DNA of 64,000 nt, taken from Eonycteris spelaea. Its lineage: Eukaryota > Chordata > Mammalia > Chiroptera > Pteropodidae. A program made the position numbers and the translations under genes. Positions 21,201 through 33,200 of the stretch are shown in pieces. The DNA lies in the NCBI GenBank assembly GCA_003508835.1, contig PUFA01000203.1:1332501-1396500 (forward strand), in the 5' to 3' direction. Under the pieces are notes generated by a model. That model did no database searches. It saw nothing but the letters and a program-made list of their open reading frames with translations, and was not told where the DNA came from. Each line of letters opens with the position of its first letter. The stretch's first letter is position 1.

Positions 21201-24200
21201 GGTGGGCGGGGGGCGGGGGTCAGTTCGGCTGAGCGACAACGCACTTCCCCCACGGCGGCTCGGCCAGGTGAAGGGAGCACCCTTTCCTCCATCCGTGGGG
21301 ACTCCGAGCATCCCTGTTCCCGCTGCGCAGGGTCCCCCACCGCCGTCCGCCCCGCCGGCTTCCAAACTCCTTGTTCTCAGCAGCCCGAAGCAGCCTGAAA
21401 CCCTTCCGTCGCCCCGCTGGGTGCTGCGTCCCTGCCCCCGCCCCCCACCGTCCCTCCCCCTGCCTCCCCCCCCCGCGCCCCCCGCCCAGCCCCAGCCCTT
21501 GTACCTCTTGTCTGAGACGCCCCCACCCCCACCGTGACCTCTTGGCAGCTCCCTGCCGAGTGTTTTTCCCCTGGCTTTGTACCCAGGCCCACTCCCCTGG
21601 GGCAGAGCTCTCCATCCCGAGCCCCCAGGAAGCGATGAAGTTGACCCCTGGGTGCTCCGAGCACCCACATGGACCCATTCCCGGAAAGGGCAGGTGCAGC
21701 CCACAGCAGGTGTGATCTCGGCTCCTGTCTGACCCTGGGACCCCAATGCCCTGCCCCAGGCTCCCAGCCCTTGCTCCATCTTCAGGCAAGGGGGCTGGAC
21801 CCTTGGGAGCCCGGGAGGGTGGGGCGAGCCTTGCCACAGGGCAGCTCCTGGCCTGTCTACCTGCTGGAGGCTAACTTGGCAAAGAATCCGTCCTGGAACT
21901 TTAGCCGAGGGGGTTGGGATAAGAGTTTGCTGACGGGAAGGCGGCTGGGGCGGCTGGGCGGGCCTCAGACACATTCGAGGGCCTGGAGAGGTGGCTCTAG
22001 TGTGGCTGGACAGTGGGCCAGCCGGCAGGCCCTCCTCAAGCCTGCACCAGGCGCCCAGCTCCCAAAGTCTGTTTATTTTTCGACCGTTTGAGCTGAGACC
22101 CTGGAGTATTGCCAAGGGGGGTGGAGAGGTTTTTTTTGAAACCACGGAAATTTGGTTCCACCCTAAAAAGGAAGGCCATGGGGGGCAGGCCCAGAGAGAG
22201 GGCCAGTAGAGAAGGGGCCTGGCAGGACGGGACTGGGGACTTTTTCCATTGCTGGGAGGAGCTGGGGGCCAGAGGCCTGGGTTCCATGCCCTGGATTTTG
22301 GTGACGGGGGACGGGGAGTCCAGGAGCTTGGTTCTGTCCTGGGCTAGCCACGTTGGGGCTGGGGGCCGGGCATCTGGCGGGGCGCGGTGGGGGGAGGGGC
22401 GGAGTGTAGGGGCCCAAGCTGGCGGTTGGATTTCAGAGGGCAGAGAGGCCACCACAGCAGGGTGATTGTCAGTTTGGGCTGGTCGGAAGGGGAGGGCCAC
22501 CTCCGGAAAGCTGTGGTTGCAGAAGGGGGGACTTGGTGCTTAGCCAACAAACCCTGGATCCCCTCGGCCCCCTCCCCCAAACAAGCCAGCTGTCTCCTTT
22601 CTTTTTATACTGTGCTGGGAAGCAGAGCCCCCCCCCCCGCCCCTGCTGGAAATGAGATTATTTGAGGAGGATGGTCTCCCCTGCTACCTATTGGGGGTTG
22701 GGTCAGAGCTAAGCCCTGACACCTCTCTTCCTCGCTGGCGAAAGGATTAATTTAAGGTGAGGGCAAGCTGCCCTTTCCCCCCACCTCCAATCTGCCCGCA
22801 TGGCCCCCGGGCCATGCTGCTGCTTTTCACACCGTTTCTGTTCTCCCAGGCTGGCTTCAGCCCCCCCCCCATTCTCTCTGCTCTACTTCCTACCTCCACA
22901 GGCCCCGAGCCCCACTGGTCCCCTTCCTCCCTTCTCCCCTGTTTCCCTCCCCCGCCCCCACCCCTAACCTTGCTGCTCCTCAGAACAAAGGGTGTTTTCC
23001 TGCCTTGGAGCAGCAGGGGCCAGAGGTCCAGGGATGGCTGTGGAGGCCAGGGTCCCCTGGGAGTCCGTGAGACCCCAGCACTGGAGTGTGGTGGGCAGGT
23101 GGAGTGGGAGAGAGGAGAGAGGAGAGAAGCTACGTCTTTGTCCTGAGGAGCGGAGAGGTGGCTGGCTTTGTGTGCAGGACCAGGACTGAAGCGGGAGAGG
23201 AGGGCCCGGGGAGCCGCGGGGGTGCAGAGAGGGGCGGCAGTTTGGGTGGAAGATGGGTGAAGACGAGGAACTGGGGGTCCCCAGGAGGCGGAAGCTTTGG
23301 GGGTGTAGGAAGGATCCTAGGGGTCAGGGAGGTTAGGTAGAGAGCTGAGGGGGGGGAGAAGCGAGGAAGGGGGAAGGGAGCTGGACGCAGGGGAAGTCAC
23401 TGAGTAACTGACTGCAGGGGCAGTCGGGCCCAGGGCCGGACCTGTGGGGCCTACTGGAGGACTTCGGGGGTCTGAGCTCAGCCCCTGCCGCTTCCCTGGG
23501 GCCCTGACCTTGGGATCGGGCAGGGGACAGATCCGAGTGTATGAGTTCCATGCGTGTGTGTGACCCTCGTGTTGGGCATACGCGTGTGTGTCCCCAGATG
23601 CTCTGGGTTGCTGTTCTGAATGGCGGTCACCAGAGCAGGAGGCTCGTGCTCCCTGGACTGGAGCAGTTCCATTCTTAGCTCCGGTCTCCGGGCTGAAGTA
23701 GCGTCCAGGCGCTTGAGGTCGCTGATTGGCCAGGGCTCCCGGAGCTGGAGGATCTGGCTGGACCCTTCTGGGTTTGTTTATGTCTCTTTGGGGCGGGGGC
23801 CTGCAGCAGCAGCTGCCCCCTCCTGGCTCTGCCGGCCTGCCCAGTGCCAGGAGGGCAGGGAGTCTTGGCACAGCTATTGTCCGCCTGCACAAACACCCGT
23901 CTGTCCGCATCACCCCGCCCCCTCCTCTGTCTCCCTCTCCTGGCCCGACAGGTGTGGCTGAGCAGGGGGCAGGCTGGGGTCCAGGATGCCTGGGTCTCAG
24001 GGTCTCTTGCCTGATTCACACCCTGGGGCCCTTTGTGCCCCGCTTCTGCGTCGCCCGTGTGCCCACCCCGCCACCCAGCATCTCATCCTCATTCATCAAG
24101 CGAGCGTGTACTAAGTGCCTTTGTGTGCTCAATGGAGTCTTTTTGTGTTATATGTCTGGTTAGTGCTTCAGCTGGCCGCCTCTCCTAGGCTGCTTGCCTT

Positions 24201-27200
24201 ATCTTGTCCCTGGAAACTCAAAGGGGCAAAGCCTGGCTCGGAGCATCTGAGCCCTGTTCCGTCCCACGGCCAGGAGCCCTCTGTCTCATTTCCTGGCCCC
24301 ATAGCCCCTCCCCCCCCATGACTCAGTGCCCTTTGCAGCCTATGACTCTGTACCCCCACCGGCCAGCGGCTGAGCCACAGATGACTTGAACCCCAGCGAA
24401 ACCCTCCAGGGCCTTCTGGTCACCATGGAGAGGGCCCGGGCCGGGGCCTCCACATATTGGGGATGGGGCTGCTGCTGGTTGCAGCCGGAGCAGAGGCGAT
24501 TCTGGGTGTCACGTGAGTGCCCCAGAGCTCTTGGTTTGGACGTCGCCGGTGGAGGAGCAGGGACAGCTGAGGGCTCAGGCCTTGCTCGGAGAACCTCTGA
24601 CTTCCCTGCTGCCCACTGGGCGCACAGGAAGCCCAGGTCCATCCAGGCTTTGGCATGGCCTTGGCCTTCATCACGTCACTGTTTTCCTTCTCGGCCTGGG
24701 AGACAGCGCAGAGAAGCGAGGAGGCTGTCCCTCTAGGCCTTGAGATTTTGAGCACAATGAGCATTGAGCCACAATGCTCTTTGCCAGTCACCCCATCTTT
24801 CTGTCCCCAAAAGTGACCACGATCTGGGATGATGAGGGACAGAAGGTTTGTCTTGGCCCTGGGGAAACCCTCAGAGGCTGAGCCGGAGGGAAGAGGAGGG
24901 AAACGAGGCTGGGGACGGAAGGCCCCGGAGCGGTGATGAGGACCGGGCCCTCGGCAGGCGTGAGGGCGCCGCCGGGACCCCTTTTCTTGGTGTCCACCTG
25001 CCTGCCCACTTTTCCTCGCCTCCTTTCTTCCCCTCATTCCCAAACGTGTCCAGTGCCTGTGGTGTACTGGCTACTGCGGGGCTCTGGTCACTCGGTCCCT
25101 GACGTGGCCGTGGGGGAGAGTAGGGCCGTGTGGCAAGCACTCCCCGCGAGGCCTTTGTGAGCAAGCACGGCCAGACACGGGACCGCAGTGTCGAGCCCAG
25201 CGGGCAGGGCCTCTGTGCTGGCGACGGGCCTGTGGGCAGGAGAGCGAGAGGCGCCTCTGTTGGTGGACAGATTGGGGTGCGTAGGCCAAGGGCTGGCTCG
25301 CTGGTGGGTGGGCAGTGGGAGCCCTACCCGGAGAAGCGTAGGACAGGGCGCCGGGCGAGCGCCTTCAGTCACGGTGCTGCAGTGGGCCCTGCGTCCTCTC
25401 CCCGCCGGCCGAGCCCCGGGGCGGGCACCGGCTGCCTTTGGGACAATAGCGCGAGGCAGTGCCAGGGCCGCCCGCTGCTGGGCAGCGCCCGGGGCGGGAC
25501 GTGCTGCTGCTGCTGTAGCCGCTGCCCACCGCGGGCCCACCTAGAGAGGGCGTCCCTGGGAGACAGGGTGAGTGTGGGGAGATGGAGGAGGCCGGGCCCC
25601 AAGTGCCCGAGTCCTCTGTGGGGCATAGATGCCAGAGGGGGAGGGCCACTAGAGACCCTGGTCCTGTCTGTCCCTTCCTCACCTCCCAGGTGAGTTCTGG
25701 AGGCCTGGGGGTGGGGCCCAGGGCTGGGGGCGGGGCGGACAGCTTGCAGGCAGCACTGCCTGGTCTAGAATCGACCTTGACTGGGTCTCGCTGCTGTTTT
25801 TGCTGTGACATTCATGTTTTTGTTTGCATGCTTCTGATTCAAACGTAATAAGTGCTCACACTTTATATGGAGTCACAGAGAAGGCTGGGCAGGCAGGAGA
25901 CGAGGGGAGAAGGCAGTGTCTGGCAGAGGGGGGACACTGGGACTTGGTCTCTGAGGCCCATCAGGTCTTGACCTTCTGAAGTGCAGGATAGGTGGAGGTT
26001 AGAGCACAGGAGGCCAGGTCAGAGGCAGGTCAGACTCTGCACCAGGCCCAGGTGAGGAGCAGGGAGGCAGAGGCCAGGGGCGGGGTGAGGGTGGGGATGG
26101 GGTTGGGGGGATGGGATGGGACCAGACAGAGACCAGGAGATAGGAAGGGAGGGAGGAGGGGCAGAGAGGGCAGGCGGAGGGAGAAGGCTCCAGGCCACTA
26201 GCAACTCTGCGGTGGCCCAGTGCCCTCTGGCCCTGTGTGTTGACTCAGCCCCTGTAAGTTCCCCTTTTCCCCAAGCACCAGACCAGCAAGTCCCTGCACC
26301 TCCCCCGCCCCAGCTGTCCTGGTGGCTGGTGCTAGGGCAGGGTGAGGCCCGAGGGCCGTCCCCAAGTCCTAATGCTCTGTCCCAGGGCCCCAGCCATACC
26401 CTCCGGCTCAGGGCTCCTCACTCCGCCTCGGCACTCTGGTTCTGGTTCTGAGGGCCATGACCCTTGGAGGCTGGTCTGGTCAGCTCCCGCCCTGCTCCCC
26501 AACTTCTAAGGGTGGAGGGGAAGTCCAGGGTCTGAGGTGGCCGCTGGGGAAGGCCCTGGGATAGATGGGAAGGGAACCCATCTTCTTATGGCTTCGGGGA
26601 GGCCAGGGGGCTTGGGGAGGGACAGGAGCGAGGCCAGGGAGGAGGATCTCACCTGCAGAGGCCAGGGGCGCGGGAGGGAGGGCTGAGTCAGAGCCACCGG
26701 CCCACAGGTTTCCCAGGAGGGCGTGAGCATGCCCGTCTCCACTGGGACCAGACCTTGTGGCCAGAGGGTGGACGCCAGAAGGAACTTCCTAGGGTGGGAG
26801 GGACTGACTGGCTGAGGAGGAGCAGAGGGGCTCCCCAGGTTCTGGAGGGCGGAACCAGAGGGGTCGGAGGTGGCCGCAAGGAGAGACTTCCTGCCGAGAT
26901 TTCCTGTCGGGAAGGAGCCCAGCTGAGGTGCTGGGCTTCCTTAAAGGGCCTAGAGAGGAGGCGTGGCCAGGACCTAACCCAGGCTCCTCCCCTCGGGGTT
27001 AGCAGGGGACAAGCTGCCGCCCGCAGACAAGCCCCACGCACCCTGGCTGAGCGAGCGAATCAGAGGGTCGGGACCCTGGCTCTGGGTTGGGGGCAGCAGT
27101 GGAGGCCCTCTGCCCCCCTCACCGGTCTCACAAGGGGCTCTCCTGCCCCCCACCGCCTGCCGGGAGACAGCGCTCCAGCCCCCGTTGTCATGGTTATGAG

Positions 27201-30200
27201 AGGAGCGAGCTCCCATAGATGCGAAAGCGCTGGTGAGCTGGCACCCTCCGCTTTGCCTGCTCTGGGTGCCTCTTCCCCCGGCTCGGAGAAGACAGCGCAG
27301 CAGCTCGGGGGCGAGCAGTGCCAGGGCTGGGAGGTGGCGCGAGGACGCCCTGGTCTCGAGCCGGGGACATGAGTGGCAACAGGAGGCAGCCCAGCCGCAG
27401 AGGCCAGGTGGGTCGGCCGGCTCGGCCCGCAGGGCTGGCCGGGTCCGTGTGGACGGCTGCGGCAGGCTCTGCTGTAGGCGCCGGGGTCTCCGGCGTGCGC
27501 GGGCCGGCTCTCCTCCCGGCCTGTCGCTCCGGCCTCTGCCGGCCTCACGTTCTGTGTCTCGCCCCCTCCACAGACCCGGAAAGGGAGAAGATGAAGAAGC
27601 CAAGGACGCCCGCTATACCAACGGGCACCTCTTCACCACCATCTCCGTGTCGGGCATGACCATGTGCTACGCCTGTAACAAGAGCATCACGGCCAAGGAA
27701 GCCCTCATCTGCCCAAGTAAGGCGCCGGGGCCCCGGGCGGCACTGGGACTCGGTGCCCGCTGACCCTCCCCTTCCCATCTGTCCTTTCCGCCCCGGACCT
27801 GTAGGGGTCGCCCTCCTCCTAGCGGGCCGGCCGGAGCTTGCCTGCCCCGTGCTCCCTGTCCTCACGCCAAGGGTGGTGGAGGCTGGAAAACGACCTAAGC
27901 AGGGCTGTGTGGGAACGGGGGAGGGGGGACTGCGGTGGCCCCGCGCAGCTGTCGTGCCCTGGGTGTTCCCCGACCCTGAACAGCTGCTGGAGGTCAGGGG
28001 ACCGGGCAGGAATGTATGTGAGGGCCGGCGCGGGGGCAGGGGGCTGGGTGGCGGGCTGCCGGCCTTGCAGCTGGCACCGCCTGTCAGCCTGTCACCCCGG
28101 GCAGGACTGGCCATGGAGGACGTGGGGGGGGGCCCGCCCCGCCCTTTCCATCGTCTGAGGGTGGAGCCTGAAATTTCTGAATCCTGGTAGCGAGGCCGAG
28201 GCCGGGCTTGGGAACCCCATCTCCTGTTTCTAGTGTGGCTGACCCCACGGTGGAAAGATGGCGGGCAGCATGCTGCGTGCTTGGGGAGGGGGCGGGGTTA
28301 GAACTTTTGACCGTCACCCACATGTGAGGGAGCCCTGTCTTTAGAAGCACCAGTGAGGAATTCTCCTTCGCCAAGGTGCCGATGTGCCCGTGCAGAGGTG
28401 GGCCCGGACGCCAGGGCCCGGTGCTAGGTCCCTGCCCCGCCCCCTCCCCACACCCCCAACCTGTGGCGAAGCGCTGCTTGTGATCCGAGGCGTGGCGACC
28501 TGCCGCTGCGTAACAGGACAGCTGCTCTGGCCCCTGCACCCAAGGGACACGGGGGCCCAGGGGCCCCCAGGAAGGACCTGTGAGGCCGGCCCACTTCCTC
28601 ACTGCTCGGCTGAGAGTTGCAAGGATGAAGAGGCAGCCCCAGTCCCGAGCGCTGACAGCTCCCCATCCAGCAGCTTGTTGCCAGGGGAACGGAGGGGCGG
28701 GCAGCGAGCACTTTTGAGAGCAGGTGGAAAGCGGAGGTTCACTCTAGAGATGCTGGGTGCTGGGGCAGGAGAAGGGAGCTCCCGGGAGTGGGGGCAGCCC
28801 CCACCCCCACTCCTGTCTGCCCCTCTGCCCCACCCTGTTCGCCTTGTATTTGTGGAAGTGAGCGTGGTGCTGGGTATTGTCTGAAGGAGCTAGCAGTTTC
28901 CGGTGCTGGACGGGAGGGGAGCTAGAGGGGGCCGTGGGCCAAGGTCGGGAGCGGGGCAGGGGCCGCCTGTGGTCCCAGAGCCTGGGCTTGGCTGCTGCTC
29001 CTCTCTCCTACCCATGGCAAGGTGTGTGGGGGGTGATGGGGAGAAGCAGACGGAGTGTGGGAGCTGTGACTTAGCTGGGAACAGGCCTCTTCGGGCCTGG
29101 AGAGAGAAGGCAGACAGACTAGAGCAGGCTCAGCTGAGCAGGGCAGGGCAGGCAGGCTTGGCAGGGAGGGGCTGGGCTGGGCCCGCCAGCCTCACAGTGC
29201 CCAGGCCCAGCCCAGGGGGCAGGCGCTGGGCTTGAAATCCCAGCTCCACCTCGGGCAGATGGTCTGAGCTCCCAGGACAGGTTCTTCCTCTGGGACAAGA
29301 TAACCGAGTCTGCTTCAGAGGGTCGTTAGGATCCAATCCATGTGGACAGTTTACTGGGTGTTTGGGGTTGAGCCCCTCGCCCCAGCCCCCACCCTGCTGC
29401 CCCTATGCCATCTTCCTTTCTGTGGGCGTCCCTCTCCTGTCTGTCACTCTCAACCCCCTTTGCTCATCTCTGGCCGCCGGTAACCCCTCTGGTCACCTGT
29501 GAATAAGGATTGCCCATCTCCTCATTGTGGTCAACACCTGTACCGCCTCACTTCAGTTCCTGCTTGGAGGAAGGGGAGGCGGGAGGAGAGGGGCGGGGGT
29601 GTGGTGGGGGTCCAGACATCTGGCGGGGGGCGCATCTCAGTGTGGCTGGGGGAGACCGGTGTCTGCACGTGGGTGTGACCCCTCCTTGCCCCCCACCCTC
29701 CCAGCCTGCAATGTGACTATCCACAACCGTTGTAAGGACACGCTGGCCAACTGCACGAAGGTCAAGCAGAAGGTGAGCCGCAGGAGGGCCTGCCGGCGGG
29801 GCGGCGGGGCGGAAGTGCGCGGCCCCCTCCTGCCGGTCTCGTCCACGTCCACCCCCTTCCCCGCATTCCTTGAGCCTCTCGAGGCGGTGGGGCACCCCGG
29901 AACCTCGGCCAAATGGGCCAGCCTGCCGCTGTAGGCGTGGCCCCAAGCACCCCGGGCTCAGCGCCTCTGACGCCCTCTGCCCTGCTCAGCTGAGCCTGCT
30001 CCGAGAGGGCCTGGCTCCTGTCCTGTGCCTTGGGGGCCACCCTTGCGTGACGGCCGTTCTTGGTGTCTCCCGCTCTGTCTCACAGCAACAGAAGGCGGCC
30101 CTGCTGAGGAACAACAGTGCCCTGCAGTCAGTTTCCCTCCGCAGCAAGAGTGAGTCCTAGGGCGGAGCCCCCAGGCGCAGCCCGGGCCTCTGCTGCCCCC

Positions 30201-33200
30201 CTGAGGTTGCTCCCGGCACAGCGCCTCCTCCCCTTGGAGGCCGGTGGTGGAATGTCCAGCCTGGACTCAGGGGCGGGACAGCATTCAAATGGGAGTGAGG
30301 GCTTGGGGCGTTGGGGCATCTGAGCCCGGGTCACACCCTGTATTGTTGTTATACGTTCTTTACGTGCACGTGGGAGTGTTGGTTATAGGTGACATTCAGA
30401 CAGCTTTGGTGGGCAGAGAGTGGGTGTGTCCTCAAAACGTCCGGCCGGAGCCCCCTGACAAGCCTGACTTTTCTGGCTTCACTTTGTTCCTGGGCTTGTT
30501 GCTGGGAAGAGACGAGAACAGCTCTGTGTGCATTAAAAGCGTTGCACGAGCCTAAGGTGGCACCGCCGCCACCGTCTTTCTTCCACTGGAGTGGGCTAAG
30601 GGTGGGTTGGGAGAGGGGGCCTCGCTCCTTCCTGACTCGGGGCCCGGGAGGCCTGACTCCCGGGATGGCAGTGGGCCTGACGTTGGCCTGCCCTGTCCCC
30701 TGCAGCCACCACGCGGGAGCGGCCGAGCTCCGCCATCTATCCCTCCGACAGCTTCCGCCAGTCCCTGCTGGGCTCCCGCCGCGGCCGCTCCTCCCTGTCG
30801 TTAGCCAAGAGCGTCTCCACCACCAACATTGCGGGGTGAGCCTCCGCGGGCAGCGGGTCGGGCAGGGGGGCCACGCAGGGGGCAGGGAGTGGGCGGTGGA
30901 GAAGTGGCCAGAGGTCCAGAGGTAGAGGCAGGTGGTGGGGGAAGCCGGTGGCCGGCCTCCGTCCCAGCCCCACACCTGGGAGGGCTGTCCTGCCCGTGTC
31001 GGGGTGATGAGCGGCCTCCCTCCCCAGGCACTTCAACGAAGAGTCCCCGCTGGGGCTGCGCCGGATCCTGTCCCAGTCCACGGACTCCCTCAACATGCGC
31101 AACCGGACCCTGTCGGTGGAGTCCCTCATCGACGAAGGTGACTGGCCTGAGCCCGAGGGTGGGGCCGGGGGCTGGGCCTGGGAACGGCAGGGCACGACGG
31201 GGTCCAGGGAAGGGAACCGGCCTTGAGCTGTCTGCCACTGGTGTCCAGGTGCGGAGGTGATCTACAACGAGCTGATGAGCGACTTCGAGATGGATGAGAA
31301 GGACTTTGCCGCTGACTCCTGGAGCCTCGCTGTGGACAGCAGCTTCCTGCAGCAGCACAAAAAGGAGGTGATGAAGCAGCAGGATGTCATCTACGGTGAG
31401 CCGAGAAGACCACCCCCGGACTGCCTCTCCGCCAGGTCCTGCCGGCAGCGTCCTGCACCTCTCCAACGCGTCCCCCTCAGCCCCTTGGTCTCCAAGACCC
31501 TGCCTGGCATCCACAAGTTGCCTCCAAGCCCCCAACCGTTTGGAGCTGTTGGTCTCCCAGGCTCCATCTTTGTCCCTTCCAGTTAGTTCTTAGGCTTCAC
31601 TCTGCGCCTGTTTGGTGCCCAGCGCCTCGCCAGGGACTGTGGGAAACCGAGATGCGTGGAGGACACGCAGTTTCCGCTGGGGGTGGGGTGCGGGGCGGGG
31701 GCGGGCGACCTGAAAGCTGCGGGGGGCTTAGGAAATGATCTGCGCTTCACGAGGTGGAGCGTAAACCTGGAGGGGCCTTCGGAACCCCAAGTGAGCCCTG
31801 AGGCCCCCAGCTTGGTCCCGCCGGTGGTAGCCACACGTCCACTATCCCTGCAGAGCTGATCCAGACGGAGCTGCACCACGTGCGGACGCTGAAGATCATG
31901 ACGCGCCTCTTCCGCACGGGGCTGCTGGAGGAGCTGCAGCTGGAGCCCGGCGTGGTGCAGGGGCTGTTCCCCTGCGTGGACGAGCTCAGCGACATCCACA
32001 CGCGCTTCCTCGGCCAGCTGCTGGAGCGCCGGCGCCAGGCCCTGAGCCCTGGCAGCACCCGGAACTTCGTCATCTCTCGCTTGGGTGACCTGCTCATCAG
32101 CCAGGTGAGGACCATGGAGGCGCTGTGACGTTTCTCGCCTCCTAGCTTTAGCGGGTGGGGGCGGGGAGAGCTGCAGAGGCCGGAGGCCGCTGGGCGGGCG
32201 GCCGGAGGGGTGCGGGGTCGAGGTGCGGCTCGGGGCATGCCCACCCAGCCTGCTCCCCCGACTTCCAGTTCTCGGGTCCCAGCGCCGAGCAGATGCGGAA
32301 GACGTACGCGGAGTTCTGCAGCCGCCACACCAAGGCCTTGAAGCTCTACAAAGAGCTCTATGCGCGAGACAAACGCTTCCAGCAGTTCATCCGGGTAAGC
32401 AGGACCCGCACGTGCACGTGGTCTCGTGACCCCTGCGGCCGCGCCCGCCCTGAACCCTGCCTCTGCCCTTGCAGAAGGTGACCCGCTCGGCTGTGCTAAA
32501 GCGGCACGGGGTCCAGGAGTGCATCCTCCTGGTGACACAGCGCATCACCAAGTACCCGGTGCTCATCAACGGGATCCTGCAGCATTCCCACGGTGAGGGG
32601 GCGGGGCGGACAGGGGCGGGGCAGCGGGGGGGGCGGGGCGGGCAGGCAGTCTGGTGAGGTGCTGTCTGGGCCCCACCCCAACCCCCCAACCCCGGGCCCC
32701 ACCCCGGCTTCAGGGCTAAGCCACCCCGTGCTGCCCGCGTGCTAGGGGCGGAGGCGGAGCAGCAGGACCTGGCCACGGCCCTGCGGCTGGTGAAGGAGCT
32801 GCTGGCCAGCGTGGACCAGGACGTGCACGAGCTGGAGAAGGGGGCCCGCCTGCAGGAGATCTACAGCCGCCTGGACCCCCGGGCCCAGGCCCCGGTGCCG
32901 GGCAAGGGCCCCTTCGGCCGGGAGGAGCTTCTGCGGCGCAAGCTCATCCACGACGGCTGCCTGCTCTGGAAGACGGCGACCGGCCGGTTCAAAGGTCAGC
33001 GGGCCGCGTGGCAGGCCCGGCGGGAGTGTGCAGTCAGGCCGGGGGAGGGGCAGGCGCCCACGCTCTGGGCCTCGCCACGCACCTCCGGCGCAGGGGAGAC
33101 CAGCGAGGAAACACGGGGTCTGCATGGGGGGAAAGCCTGGATCCTGAGGCGCCCTGTGGCCACACGGGGGCTTTCGCGTTAATAGTCACTCCCCTTCGCG

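Noticed and set aside
19434..21537. Several open frames of 400-530 codons on both strands around the ARHGEF2 first exon
   Set aside because: They arise from the CpG island, where stop codons are rare. Products are Pro/Arg/Gly-rich with poly-Pro runs and no family resemblance; only 20539-20601 matches a known protein.
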